This document shows positions 1-9,046 of a stretch of DNA of 64,000 nt, piece by piece. The notes beneath the pieces are model-generated. The model saw only the letters and a list, made by a program, of their open reading frames with translations. It was not told the origin of the DNA and did no database searches. This DNA is from JADKAC01 sp964492065 (GTDB taxonomy: Bacteria > Bacteroidota > Bacteroidia > Chitinophagales > BACL12), in assembly GCA_964492065.1 (NCBI GenBank), contig CAZBHH010000005.1:1-64000 (forward strand), written 5' to 3'. The position numbers were made by a program, and so were the translations under genes. Position 1 is the stretch's first letter. Every line of letters begins with the position of its first letter.

Positions 1-455
1 ATGCAATTGACCAAAGTGCGACGATCTGCGAGGGCGACACATTTTATTTACCCGACGGCACGGCAGTAGCAGCAGCGGGCGAGTATGAAACAACACTTCT
101 CACAATTGCGGGATGTGATTCGGTGATAACGACGACGCTGACGGTCTCACCGGTTTATACATCGACAGTTGAAGCAGAGATATGTGCGGGGGAAACTTAC
201 ATTCTCCCCGACGGAATGGTAACCGATGCAGCCGGCACTTACACCTCTGAATTCACCTCTTACAGCGGATGCGATTCAGTGGTCATCACCGAGCTCAGCG
301 TAAACCCGGTGTATGCAATTGACCAAAGTGCGACGATCTGCGAGGGCGACACGTTTTATTTACCCGACGGCACAGCGGTAACAACAGCGGGCGAGTATGA
401 AACAACACTTCTCACAATTGCGGGATGTGATTCGGCGATAACAACGGCGCTGACA
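1..455 (+). repeat. 312-bp higher-order direct repeat (two 52-residue units)
   Basis: The sequence beginning at base 1 recurs at base 313 and stays nearly identical for about 140 bases. The period of 312 bp equals 104 codons, i.e. two of the 52-residue units. Units further right (after about 470) share the protein pattern but are clearly diverged in DNA and use more A/T-rich codons. This indicates a recent duplication or homogenisation at the left end of the visible part of the gene. Confidence 0.9.
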
Positions 456-2153
456 ATTGAATCAGTGCTACCTACAATTATTGCAGCAGAAATTTGTAAT
501 GGAGAAACTTATGTATTACCAGATGGCACATTAACAGACACTGCCGGAACCTATTCCTTTGTATTTACTTCCTTCATGGGTTGTGATTCTATAGTTTACC
601 TGACACTTACCGTACACCCGGTTTATTCCACTCTGGTGAGTGCAAGTATTTGTGCGGATGAAGTGTACCTATTGCCCGATAGTACGGAGGTGAATGAACC
701 CGGCACTTATTCCACTGTTCTGAGTTCCGTTAGCGGATGTGATTCAATTATTACAACCAATCTTACAGTATATCCTGTTTATAATATTTTGCAAAGCGCA
801 ACAATCTGTGAGGGTGAATTGTATTATTTACCTGACGGCACTGCGGTACTGACGGCGGGTATTTATACAACCACATTGTCAGGCATTACAGGTTGTGATT
901 CGGTAATTACGACCAACTTATACGTTAACCCTATACCAACCACAACAATGTCGGCTTCCATTTGCCCCGGTGAAACATATACTCTTCCCGATGGAACTAT
1001 CACTTCTGCTGCAGGAACCTATACAACTTTACTGACGTCCTATACGGGTTGTGATTCAATAATATATACAACACTTAGTATCTATACTTCCTATATCATT
1101 GCCGTTAATGACTCAATTTGTGAAGGCGATGTGTACGTTTTGCCCGACGGTACTCCTGTTTTCGAGGCAGGTGTGTATTCAACGCTACTAAACACAATCT
1201 ACGGCTGTGATTCTGTAATTAATACAATCCTGGAATACTATCCTTCTTACGCTATTGAGTTGTACCGGGAAATTTGTACGGGAGAAGTTTACACTTTACC
1301 CGACGGAACCGATGTGGACGAAGGCGGTATTTATACAACCGGCTTTATTTCTGTTAACGGCTGTGATTCTGTGATTACCACCCATCTCACCATACATCCA
1401 AATCCGGTAATTACCTTTTCTGTTGATCCGTTGGTATGCTTGGAAGATGGCCCGGTACTATTGGAGGCAATACCGGAAGGCGGAGTGTTCTCCGGTATCT
1501 CCGTCAGTGGCAATCAATTCGATCCGCAGGATGCAGGTGTTGGCGGTCCTTATGAAATTATTTACGTCTATCCGGATATTCACGGCTGTAAGGATACAGC
1601 ATTCCAATTTATCAGCGTGGATCAAAACTACGCAATTGCCTTTGGCGATACGACCGTCCTGGAAGGCAATCCCATTACGATTTCCGGCGTCAGCGGCGGC
1701 GACTTTTCATGGGAACCCGCCGGTATTGTCTCCTGCCCTACTTGTGAAAGCAGTAGTGCATTTCCCGTGGAGTCCGGATATATTACGCTTACTTCCGTAA
1801 ATGAAAACGGGTGTGAAGCTTCGGATGCAGTTTATGTTCAGGTCATTCCGCTCCCGGAAAATACCGTGTTTATTCCAAATGCCTTCACGCCAAACGGCGA
1901 TGGCGTTAATGATTATGTATTTGCTTACAGCCCACTGCTCGTAAATATTAAGTCTATGGAAATATTCGATCGCTGGGGCAATAGAGTTTTTTACGGTGAG
2001 GATTTAATTCCGGATGCAGTAACGAGCGGATGGGATGGCACATTCAACGGCGAAGCCGTCAGTGTAGGAGTATATGCTTATATCGTCATCGCCGAGTTTG
2101 AGGACGGGGAGATTAAGAAATTTGCGAGTAATGTTACCCTGTTATCCAAATAA
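1..2153 (+). CDS. Repetitive surface protein with T9SS type B (CHU_C) sorting domain, 5'-truncated
   Basis: The reading frame is open from base 3 at the left edge, so the N-terminus and signal peptide lie outside the window; the first internal ATG (123) is inside a repeat and is not the start. Nine repeat units of about 52 residues are visible, each with the pattern IC-x-GE-x-Y-x-LPDG, a later GlyTyr region, GCDS and T-x-LTV. Each unit has two cysteines that could pair. A non-repetitive region with Ig/PKD-like character follows (about bases 1400-1850). The last 100 residues are a gliding-motility type B sorting domain: IPNAFTPNGDGVND, IFDRWGN, GWDGTFNG and GVYAY are all present. The protein is therefore expected to be exported by the type IX system as an adhesin or surface filament. 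The exact role is unknown. Its stop codon directly abuts the stop codon of the convergent radical SAM gene. Confidence 0.93.
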   Translation, partial: AIDQSATICEGDTFYLPDGTAVAAAGEYETTLLTIAGCDSVITTTLTVSPVYTSTVEAEICAGETYILPDGMVTDAAGTYTSEFTSYSGCDSVVITELSVNPVYAIDQSATICEGDTFYLPDGTAVTTAGEYETTLLTIAGCDSAITTALTIESVLPTIIAAEICNGETYVLPDGTLTDTAGTYSFVFTSFMGCDSIVYLTLTVHPVYSTLVSASICADEVYLLPDSTEVNEPGTYSTVLSSVSGCDSIITTNLTVYPVYNILQSATICEGELYYLPDGTAVLTAGIYTTTLSGITGCDSVITTNLYVNPIPTTTMSASICPGETYTLPDGTITSAAGTYTTLLTSYTGCDSIIYTTLSIYTSYIIAVNDSICEGDVYVLPDGTPVFEAGVYSTLLNTIYGCDSVINTILEYYPSYAIELYREICTGEVYTLPDGTDVDEGGIYTTGFISVNGCDSVITTHLTIHPNPVITFSVDPLVCLEDGPVLLEAIPEGGVFSGISVSGNQFDPQDAGVGGPYEIIYVYPDIHGCKDTAFQFISVDQNYAIAFGDTTVLEGNPITISGVSGGDFSWEPAGIVSCPTCESSSAFPVESGYITLTSVNENGCEASDAVYVQVIPLPENTVFIPNAFTPNGDGVNDYVFAYSPLLVNIKSMEIFDRWGNRVFYGEDLIPDAVTSGWDGTFNGEAVSVGVYAYIVIAEFEDGEIKKFASNVTLLSK

Positions 2154-3614
2154 TTATTTTGCCAGCAAATCCAACTTCCGCTTGTGGAAAAATGCAGAAG
2201 TAAGATAGTAGGGTATAGCGGCTATGCGTATTAACTGCCGGCGTTGCGGCCATTGAAATTGCGCCAATTTTTTTAAGTCCATTACGCCTTGTGTCATTCT
2301 GAATTTCTTATGCAGGTACCTGTGTAAGACCTTATAATAAGCAGGTGAAAAGGTGCTGCGGAACATAAGCGCCAGTTCGTCGCTGTGGTTCCAGTTTTGC
2401 TTTTGCTGCATTTCCGCTTTTACTCTTTCATAAAATTTTGTACCGGGTAACGGATACGAAACTGAAACCCCGATATCATGGGGCATGAGCTCAAACACCA
2501 TTTTTAGGGTTGCATCGATATCCCGCTTGTCTTCGCCCGAGTAACCAAATTGCAGGAAGAAACACGGTTTAACACGATGCTTTTTCATCAGTGCGGTGCA
2601 TTTGTAAATCTGTTCGACGGTGATACCTTTATCCATTGCATCCAGGATTTTTTGTGCGCCCGATTCGGCGCCTATCCATACCTCATCACAGCCGGCTTTG
2701 GCCAGGTGTTCTATGTTCTTCTCATTTAAGAGCAAGTCGGCACGGCATTGAATTTTAAATCGGAAATACAGTTTTCGCCGCAGCACCAGTTCGCTGAATT
2801 GCACTATCCATCCCGGTTTCAACCCGAAGATATCATCGCAAAACCAAATATGTGTCGCACCGTATTTTTCAATGAGAACCGCAATTTCATCCACGACATT
2901 TTCAGGTGAGCGGATATTGTACTTATTGCCGTAGATGGGCTTAGCACACCAGTTGCATTTAAACGGGCAGCCGCGGGTGGTGGTTATATTCATACTGAAA
3001 TACCCGTGTGCCTTCATCCATTTGGACTTGTACATTGCGATGTTTGTCTGCTCCCAGTCGGGGAATGGCAGCGAATCCAATGCATGCATTACCGCTCGTG
3101 CTTGTGTCTTTTCAAATCCGTTCTGCGATCTGTAGGCAATTCCGCAGATCGTATGTAAATTGTCCGTTGCCCGCTTGCCGCTTATATATAAGGTCAGTTC
3201 GCGGATTGTCTGTTCCGCCTCGCCGATAACAATGTAGTCCGCTCCCGCTTCGAGGTATTCTTTCCAATGGTCGGTGGCATCTGAGCTCGATACGATCACA
3301 GTACAATTGTGTTGTTTTGCAAAGCGGATCATTTCAAAACAGGCGTTGCGCATATTTACCAGGCACATTTTGGTGAGGTAGTTGAACCCGTCATCGCAAA
3401 CAATAAAAATTCCACCCTTATGTGTTTGTATTGCCGGAAAAATGTCTGCCGCCGACTTCGCAAAAACAGTATCCCGTAAAGAAACGGAGAATCCGCATTG
3501 CTTTAATACGGAGGAAACATACAGAGTTCCCAAAGGCGGATAAGGCTGCATAGCCCGCTCCTGTTTGGGGTCTAAGGCGAGAAAATAGGTATTGGCAATT
3601 AATATGTCAGCCAT
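2154..3614 (-). CDS. B12-binding-type radical SAM protein
   Basis: 486 residues. The radical SAM cluster motif CxxxCxxC is at residues 216-223 (GCPFKCNWC), followed by a TIM-barrel-like region (GATHIWFCDD, GAESGAQKILDAMDKG). Residues 1-150 resemble the Rossmann-like cobalamin-binding domain of the B12-dependent radical SAM family (PPLGTLYVSSVL, GADYIVIGEAE), but I see no canonical DxHxxG cobalamin-ligand motif. Members of this family carry out methylations, ring contractions and other radical reactions; the substrate cannot be told from sequence. It is the last gene of the minus-strand group and overlaps the upstream nucleotidyltransferase gene by 8 bases, suggesting translational coupling. 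The stop codon is immediately next to that of the convergent surface protein. Confidence 0.9.
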   Translation of the reverse strand: MADILIANTYFLALDPKQERAMQPYPPLGTLYVSSVLKQCGFSVSLRDTVFAKSAADIFPAIQTHKGGIFIVCDDGFNYLTKMCLVNMRNACFEMIRFAKQHNCTVIVSSSDATDHWKEYLEAGADYIVIGEAEQTIRELTLYISGKRATDNLHTICGIAYRSQNGFEKTQARAVMHALDSLPFPDWEQTNIAMYKSKWMKAHGYFSMNITTTRGCPFKCNWCAKPIYGNKYNIRSPENVVDEIAVLIEKYGATHIWFCDDIFGLKPGWIVQFSELVLRRKLYFRFKIQCRADLLLNEKNIEHLAKAGCDEVWIGAESGAQKILDAMDKGITVEQIYKCTALMKKHRVKPCFFLQFGYSGEDKRDIDATLKMVFELMPHDIGVSVSYPLPGTKFYERVKAEMQQKQNWNHSDELALMFRSTFSPAYYKVLHRYLHKKFRMTQGVMDLKKLAQFQWPQRRQLIRIAAIPYYLTSAFFHKRKLDLLAK

Positions 3615-4566
3615 GAAATAAAGTTACGCCGTATCGCTCTTCGAAAGTGTGAATGCGCCGTTTGTATCCCTCGAGGACTTTTAATTGAAAACCATGTGGA
3701 TGGTGTTTGGAAACATGCTTACGGCTGCGGAAATTATTTTCAAATTCTGCCGGCGCCATCGCCTTATATTTTCGTTTCCAGAAGTGGACTATAACCCGGC
3801 GGCACCAGGTATCGAGCCGGTTGCCAACGGCATTGTGCAAGAGGTGTTCTACTATGGATTTTAACTTGTTTTGTTTTTCACCGGCAGATGATAATTGATT
3901 CACGGGCAGGTAGTTTGGAAAAAATTCCCGTATCCATTTATTGTATTCCATAAATTGATTGTACACTTGTACACCCGTCATATTTTTGAGCGTAATGATT
4001 TCCGTTGCCGCAAAAATATTTTTATCGGGAATTTCCAGCGCATTGGTATCGATAAAATAATTAATGCAAAAGTATTTTCTCGAATTAAGCAGGCATATTT
4101 TTTTGTACAAGGTCAACAGCGTGCGGCATAGCCATAACCTGCCAGGCGCCGTTATGATAAAGAAATCAAAGTCAGCGCCTGCATCGAAATAATTTTTTGA
4201 CAGTGAGCCCGAAATATTCACACTGCGCACGAAAGGAAATTGTTGGATGAACTTCGAGCGCTTTACCGCCTTATCCCATATTTCCAAAGCGGAGCGATTG
4301 CCATGCTTACGCCGCTCGATATGGGTGTAGTCGTTATGCAGCGACCGGAATTCGCCAAAGCGAAACACCATGCGGTCGTCTTCTAATGCCTGCAGGGCTT
4401 CTTCGACAATGCGGAGCGAACTCAGGGGTATGGGTGCAAAACGGAGTATTTCATCCGGAGTTAAAGGGTAGTCAAACAGGTCGAAATACATCAGCGTCCT
4501 GAGAATAGCCGAATGTACCTCTCCCATTACCTTAGGTTCAGATTGCTGTAAGGAAGGAATAAGCAT
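3607..4566 (-). CDS. Nucleotidyltransferase-fold protein with N-terminal helical region
   Basis: 319 residues. The nucleotidyltransferase signature is GS at residues 120-121 followed by D132 and D134 in GADFDFF, the expected metal-binding pattern (GS...DxD). Residues 15-90 look like a winged-helix or helical module (YFDLFDYPLTPDEIL). The C-terminal half has basic, aromatic-rich stretches of unknown role. Such proteins attach a nucleotide to a small molecule, protein or antibiotic, but nothing here identifies the acceptor. It overlaps the downstream radical SAM gene by 8 bases and is separated from the upstream methyltransferase gene by 161 bases, where a possible promoter box lies. No known enzyme name is justified. 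Confidence 0.8.
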   Translation of the reverse strand: MLIPSLQQSEPKVMGEVHSAILRTLMYFDLFDYPLTPDEILRFAPIPLSSLRIVEEALQALEDDRMVFRFGEFRSLHNDYTHIERRKHGNRSALEIWDKAVKRSKFIQQFPFVRSVNISGSLSKNYFDAGADFDFFIITAPGRLWLCRTLLTLYKKICLLNSRKYFCINYFIDTNALEIPDKNIFAATEIITLKNMTGVQVYNQFMEYNKWIREFFPNYLPVNQLSSAGEKQNKLKSIVEHLLHNAVGNRLDTWCRRVIVHFWKRKYKAMAPAEFENNFRSRKHVSKHHPHGFQLKVLEGYKRRIHTFEERYGVTLFHG

Positions 4567-4573
4567 GCCTGAA

Positions 4574-4581
4574 CGAAATTA
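4574..4581 (-). promoter_or_regulatory. Possible -7 box (TAATTTCG) for the nucleotidyltransferase gene
   Basis: Read on the minus strand the sequence is TAATTTCG, one mismatch from the Bacteroidota TAnnTTTG box, ending 7 bases before the ATG at 4566. It suggests that the nucleotidyltransferase/radical SAM pair can be transcribed separately from the genes upstream. No -33 TTTG is seen. Confidence 0.35.
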
Positions 4582-4727
4582 CTGCACAGTTCCATTTTTA
4601 AACGTCAGTCTTATGTAAGATGATGTAAAATATTCTTAAATTATTGGATGTTTCATCATGCTTCCTGCTGCCAGGGTTTTGGGCGACAGGCGCTGCAATG
4701 TATGTTCCCGGGTATTTTGACATTTAA

Positions 4728-5393
4728 TCATTGAGATAGCGATAAACTGAAGATTTCCTCTGCACCATTCCAGTATCTCTGTTTTTTCAATGAGTTGAAT
4801 TGCAATGCATATTTTGCAGCTATTGCCCGGATGGCTTCCATTGCGCATTGGTCGGACAGAACAATAAACACGGCGCTGCCCGATCGGATATACTCCGGCA
4901 ATTGAAAAAACAGTTTTTCGAAGTATTCAAAATGTGCGCCGCAATACCAGGCGCTGTCAGCATCGGTCATGGGATCTTTGGGATAGTATGGCGGATTAAT
5001 ACATATATAATCGAAGCGCCGCGGTTGCAATTTCTCAAATAAATCGCTCTGTATGGTTTCTATATCGAGCGCATTGGCTTTTGCATTTTCCGATGCCGTA
5101 GTTACGGCAAGCGGGTTGATATCACTTGCGGTTACACGAGCCTTTAGTCCTGCTGCCGCACAACTCAACAAACCGCTGCCACAGCCTAATTCCAGCAGGG
5201 TTTTACCTTGTAATTCCATCCTGCGTATAAACTCGGCCAGCAACAATGAACTGTGAAAGTATTTGGGATGAAATACACCCGGCGGAACAGACAGGGTGAT
5301 ATCGCGGTATTTAAATTGAGAGGGTTTTGCAATTCGCCGGCGTACATACGGTTTATAAATGTACGCACCTATTTTCCGCAGATAGTATTGCAT
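4728..5393 (-). CDS. Class I SAM-dependent methyltransferase with NPPYY motif
   Basis: 221 residues. Motif I is LLELGCGSGLL (residues 66-76), an acidic end of strand 2 follows in TASDINPLA, and the catalytic-loop motif NPPYY is at 133-137. An NPPY motif is typical of N-methyltransferases of the HemK/PrmC and RlmG type, which methylate glutamine side chains or nucleobase amino groups. It is shorter than PrmC and lacks an obvious PrmC N-terminal domain, so the substrate is open. The ATG at 5393 lies one base after the stop codon of the upstream radical SAM gene, so the two are very likely co-transcribed. This spacing points to a shared pathway. Confidence 0.85.
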   Translation of the reverse strand: MQYYLRKIGAYIYKPYVRRRIAKPSQFKYRDITLSVPPGVFHPKYFHSSLLLAEFIRRMELQGKTLLELGCGSGLLSCAAAGLKARVTASDINPLAVTTASENAKANALDIETIQSDLFEKLQPRRFDYICINPPYYPKDPMTDADSAWYCGAHFEYFEKLFFQLPEYIRSGSAVFIVLSDQCAMEAIRAIAAKYALQFNSLKKQRYWNGAEEIFSLSLSQ

Positions 5394-5394
5394 G

Positions 5395-6900
5395 TTAAAA
5401 ACCTTCTAATTCCGGTTGACGGTAATGCATCCATTTTTGAACAGCTTTAATTTCATAAGGCCATGCGTACATTTTCATCCTGTAACGCCATGCGCTGATA
5501 CTTCTCATTAACCGCCGCTGCACCTTTTGCAGTTTATAATCGGATACGGTGGGATAGTACCCGTTGAGGACGGTTTCAAAATTTTTTATTTTATCAATCA
5601 TATACGGTTTCAGCCAGGGAGTTAACGGATTCTTGCGCAAATCAAAATGCTCCCAGTGGGGGCTTATCCACTCCTCCAGCGTTTTGGGGAATTGAAATCC
5701 CGATTGTTCCACTGTTTTATAGAGCGCAGAACCCTCCGTCGGCACAGGGCTGTACACATAGATAATTATTTCGGTATCGGGATTTATTTCTTTAATCCTG
5801 CGGATAAAGGCGATGTCATCATCGATGCGTTTATTCACCTCTGCTTCGGTGTCGGCCGGAAAGCCCAATACAAAAGAATATTCGGGGATTATGTCGAACT
5901 GCCGCATGCGCAGTGCGAAAGCTTTAATCTGAGCGGCTGTTTGGGTACCGCCTTTATCCAGTTGCTTTAACACCGTGTCGCTGCCCGTTTCAGCGCCGAA
6001 GAAGATCATTTTACATCCGGCACTGCGCATTGTTTCCAGGCTCGCATCGCTGTACTTATCAATTGTATCAATACGGCCCTCGCCCCACCACACCATATTT
6101 TCTTTGGCTATTAATTGCGAAAATTCAACCGTCCGCTTTTCGCTTACAAAGAAATTATTGTCGTGGAATTCAATGGCATCGCCTCCGAATTTATTTTTTA
6201 AATAGATGATATCCCGGTAGATTAATGGAGCAGATTTACCTTGCCACCTCGCATTGTAAATGGGAACGATACCGCAAAATGCACATTTAAAAGGGCAACC
6301 GACACTACTGTGATAGGCGATGGTTTTTTTTCCCAGGCAGGTTTTCCCCAAATACCTGTGAATCGGGTAAAATGTATTGAGTTTTTGATAAGGCAGCGGT
6401 GATAAGCTATCCTGATCGTACAATGCATCCCTGTGATTTTTTTGAATACTGCCGTTATTTTTCCAAACCAGGTTGGGAATTGCTTCCGGCGATGTGTTAT
6501 TTGTTAGTGCATGCAACAACAGCGGAAATGCCTTGTCTCCCGGACCGTAAATTATATAATCGATATATCCGGACTCCATACATACCCGGTTTTGGTTGCT
6601 CGCAAAATACCCGCCCCACACAACGGCGATATTGGGAAATGTCTCCTTAATACACTTCGTAAATGGTATGGCCTGTTTCAACTGGGGCCCGGGCATAACC
6701 GTGCATGCAAAACAGAAATACTGCCCGGTTTGCAATGCATCCATAATGGTTTCTAAAGGGGCGGATTCCAGATTGCCATCCACAATGGTATATTCGAATA
6801 TTCCTTCAATACTGGCGGCAACTGACAGAATGGAGTTGGGAATTCGCGGTTTATAGTTTGCTGCCCGCGGATTAAAGAGTAAAACTTTCTGAGTATGCAT
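5395..6900 (-). CDS. B12-binding-type radical SAM protein
   Basis: 501 residues. The [4Fe-4S] motif CxxxCxxC is at residues 202-209 (GCPFKCAFC). An N-terminal Rossmann-like domain (residues 1-150; VVWGGYFASNQN, YIIYGPGDKAFPLLL) resembles the cobalamin-binding domain found in this family; a DxHxxG motif is not visible. Later motifs (FFGAETGSDTVLKQLDKGG, YSFVLGFPADT) fit the family's barrel. It is paralogous in layout to the 486-residue radical SAM protein downstream, but the two sequences differ throughout. It is the first gene after the strong terminator at 6947-6983 and probably opens the transcription unit running to 4728 or to 2154. Substrate unknown. Confidence 0.9.
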   Translation of the reverse strand: MHTQKVLLFNPRAANYKPRIPNSILSVAASIEGIFEYTIVDGNLESAPLETIMDALQTGQYFCFACTVMPGPQLKQAIPFTKCIKETFPNIAVVWGGYFASNQNRVCMESGYIDYIIYGPGDKAFPLLLHALTNNTSPEAIPNLVWKNNGSIQKNHRDALYDQDSLSPLPYQKLNTFYPIHRYLGKTCLGKKTIAYHSSVGCPFKCAFCGIVPIYNARWQGKSAPLIYRDIIYLKNKFGGDAIEFHDNNFFVSEKRTVEFSQLIAKENMVWWGEGRIDTIDKYSDASLETMRSAGCKMIFFGAETGSDTVLKQLDKGGTQTAAQIKAFALRMRQFDIIPEYSFVLGFPADTEAEVNKRIDDDIAFIRRIKEINPDTEIIIYVYSPVPTEGSALYKTVEQSGFQFPKTLEEWISPHWEHFDLRKNPLTPWLKPYMIDKIKNFETVLNGYYPTVSDYKLQKVQRRLMRSISAWRYRMKMYAWPYEIKAVQKWMHYRQPELEGF

Positions 6901-6946
6901 CAGCGAATTTACTTGTTATGCATGCTGCGGGGGGTAATTGCAATGT

Positions 6947-6983
6947 AAAAAAAAATGCACCCCGGGACAGGTGCATTTTTTTT
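6947..6983. terminator. Bidirectional intrinsic terminator
   Basis: TGCACC (6956-6961) pairs with GGTGCA (6970-6975) around an 8-base loop. The stem is flanked by nine A on the left and eight T on the right, which extends the stem and gives a U-run on either strand. It lies 15 bases after the stop codon of the cytochrome c gene on the minus strand and should end its transcript. Confidence 0.9.
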
Positions 6984-6998
6984 ATTGAATGAGCAACA

Positions 6999-7925
6999 TT
7001 AAGAGTTTTTTTCATTGTATTTCACCAAAACTTCCGCATCTGCTTCGGCCGGCAGGCTGTGAATATAGTTATAAATGGATCGCAGTTCGGTATCGGTCAT
7101 CAGGCCTAATTCCTGCCAGGGCATGAATTTCATGTCCAGGACTTTTCCCTCGGGTGTTTTACCGCTGCGCATTACCTCGGTGAATTGTTCAAATGTCCAT
7201 TTGCCAAAATTGCCGCCCAGGGTAATATTGGAACCGGGAGGAGAAACGGGATCGGGAGATTTGAAGCCATTCAGTTTTTCACCGTGGCAACTGAAACAAC
7301 CGTGAATGCGCATGGTGTATTTTCCAAAATCCGGGTTTTCGCTGAACTCGGGAGCGGTGCGCACGGAGGCGTCCTGCAAATCGAGAAGTTCGCAGTTGTA
7401 GAGGGTGCCAAACACGCCGGCGCCCGCCAATACCTGGCTCATAAATGTAAAATAATTTTCGGGCTGCGGCTTATCGGATGGCGGCAGTGTTTTCAAATAT
7501 CCGATTAACGCACCCAGGTCGCGGTCGCTGAGATAATTGAGAAATTCCGCCGGCATCACAAACATACCCTTGCCATCGGGTTTCACGCCATAGCGCAATG
7601 CCCGGATCCAGTCTGCATCGGTGTAATTTTTTGTAATGCCCCCCGGGGTGAGATTGGCTGAATAAAATCTTCCGATTTTATCATCGTTAAAAAAATCTTT
7701 GCCCGCCAAATCACCTCCGTGACAGCCCGTACAAATAGATGCGGCAAGTGAGGCGCCCCGCACCAGTGAAGCCGAGTCTGTGAGTATGGGAATGTCGGGT
7801 ACGTTGACTTCATAAGTTTTGCTCGCCATCTTCTTGTATTTGCCCTGCATAATAAAAGCAAAAGCTACTACGGCAATCACGAGAACCAGTAGGACAATAC
7901 CGGTCCATTTGAGAAATTTTTTCAT
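6999..7925 (-). CDS. Membrane-anchored dihaem c-type cytochrome
   Basis: 308 residues. Residues 7-26 form one hydrophobic helix that acts as a signal anchor. Two haem-binding CxxCH motifs follow: CTGCH at 65-69 and CFSCH at 210-214. Candidate axial methionines follow each (FVMPAEF near 124; KFMPWQE in the second domain). Two cytochrome c folds in one chain match the alcohol/gluconate dehydrogenase cytochrome-subunit type, which passes electrons from periplasmic dehydrogenases to the respiratory chain. The dehydrogenase partner is not adjacent; a PQQ-type sugar dehydrogenase is encoded 20 kb away (27728-28846), but a link is only a guess. The gene is followed by a strong terminator, so it is a transcription boundary. 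Confidence 0.92.
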   Translation of the reverse strand: MKKFLKWTGIVLLVLVIAVVAFAFIMQGKYKKMASKTYEVNVPDIPILTDSASLVRGASLAASICTGCHGGDLAGKDFFNDDKIGRFYSANLTPGGITKNYTDADWIRALRYGVKPDGKGMFVMPAEFLNYLSDRDLGALIGYLKTLPPSDKPQPENYFTFMSQVLAGAGVFGTLYNCELLDLQDASVRTAPEFSENPDFGKYTMRIHGCFSCHGEKLNGFKSPDPVSPPGSNITLGGNFGKWTFEQFTEVMRSGKTPEGKVLDMKFMPWQELGLMTDTELRSIYNYIHSLPAEADAEVLVKYNEKNS

Positions 7926-7999
7926 AAATATTGGATTTCAGGTTAAAAAATCTAAATGTCAAAGAAAAGTTACGGGGTTTTTTAATAACTGCAAAAAAA

Positions 8000-9046
8000 T
8001 TATTTTTCACAGGTGGTCAATTGGCGATATGCCCGGCGGTAGAGGTTTACCGTTTGTTCAATTCCGTAGGATGATTCCGAGGGTGTATAGTCATCCAGCA
8101 AGGCGAAAATGTTACTGCACATGTCGCCGGGGCTTGTACATGGATGCACTGCGGTGTGTTCCGGCCGGCCAACGTCGAAGCACACCACCTGCATACCGGC
8201 GGCAATCGCCTCTTCGAATACCGTTGCATGACCTTCGTACAGCGCAGGGTGCACTAAAATTTTTGACTGCTGCATATAGGCGATTACCTGCTTGCGGGGG
8301 ATGGAACCGGTAAACCGGATATTGGCTATCTGCAGTTGGCGGGCGGTTTGTATGCACCCGATTTTCAATGGCCCGTCGCCAATCATTACACATTGTAACC
8401 GGGGGTATTTGGCATTTAACCGACTGACGATCTCGATAAAAATGTGCGGCTGTTTGAGCGCTATGAAGGAACCGGTAAACAACAGGTCGATTGTCCTTTC
8501 ACGCCGGGCAAGCGGGAAAAGGCACACCCCCGGGCGTATAACGGCGAAGGCGTCGTTACCGGTAAGCCGTTGAAATACACCCGCAGCTTTGGCATTGGGA
8601 GCTACTACCGTTACAGTTTTGAATGCAATCTTTTTCAGGTATTTGTTTTTGGGTAGAATATCCTGCCCCATGATAGTTGCTATGAGGCGGCAATTGTATT
8701 TTATGCCGAGCCGTTCGCCCACCAGGGCGGCTTCATTTAACCAGAATGCATGCAGTATGGTTTTCCCCGGCTCAATCCATTCTTTTGCTTTGGAAATTAC
8801 CCGCTGCCACGTCAGCCATTTAAATATGCCCGAACGGTTTTTCCCGCCGGCCGAGTAAACCCGGATTTCATTCCATCGATATACGCCGGCGGTAAATGGA
8901 TATTGAAAACTGATGACCGCAATATTGTCTTTCCCGATGGTTTCGGCGAGCGCTAATACGTAATCCTGTAAAAACGGGATGCACTGATCGTCGAAGTTAT
9001 CTTTTGGAAATCCGGGCGTGAGAATCAGAACGTTTTCCCGGCTCAT
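8000..9046 (-). CDS. Glycosyltransferase, GT4-like
   Basis: 348 residues from the ATG at 9046, chosen because it overlaps the upstream methyltransferase stop by 4 bases (ATGA) and gives the usual N-terminal strand (VLILTPGFP). A longer open frame back to 9100 lies within the upstream gene and is unlikely to be used. The GT-B C-terminal half shows the retaining GT4 pattern: LLFTGSFIALKQPHIF, CVMIGDGPLK, IRFTGSIPRKQVIAYM, and HPALYEGHATVFEEAIAAGMQVVC, with the E-x7-E motif. It would transfer a sugar from a nucleotide donor. Acceptor unknown. It probably works with the adjacent methyltransferase. Confidence 0.88.
   Translation of the reverse strand: MSRENVLILTPGFPKDNFDDQCIPFLQDYVLALAETIGKDNIAVISFQYPFTAGVYRWNEIRVYSAGGKNRSGIFKWLTWQRVISKAKEWIEPGKTILHAFWLNEAALVGERLGIKYNCRLIATIMGQDILPKNKYLKKIAFKTVTVVAPNAKAAGVFQRLTGNDAFAVIRPGVCLFPLARRERTIDLLFTGSFIALKQPHIFIEIVSRLNAKYPRLQCVMIGDGPLKIGCIQTARQLQIANIRFTGSIPRKQVIAYMQQSKILVHPALYEGHATVFEEAIAAGMQVVCFDVGRPEHTAVHPCTSPGDMCSNIFALLDDYTPSESSYGIEQTVNLYRRAYRQLTTCEK

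Noticed and set aside
123..125. ATG at 123 as the start of the left surface protein
   Set aside because: The frame is open to the edge and the repeat pattern continues upstream of it; the gene is truncated by the window.
4567..4727. Search for a short precursor peptide gene in the radical SAM cluster
   Set aside because: The 161-base gap holds only fragments without a leader-core pattern; an open frame at 4636-4848 overlaps the methyltransferase gene in another frame and looks like noise.
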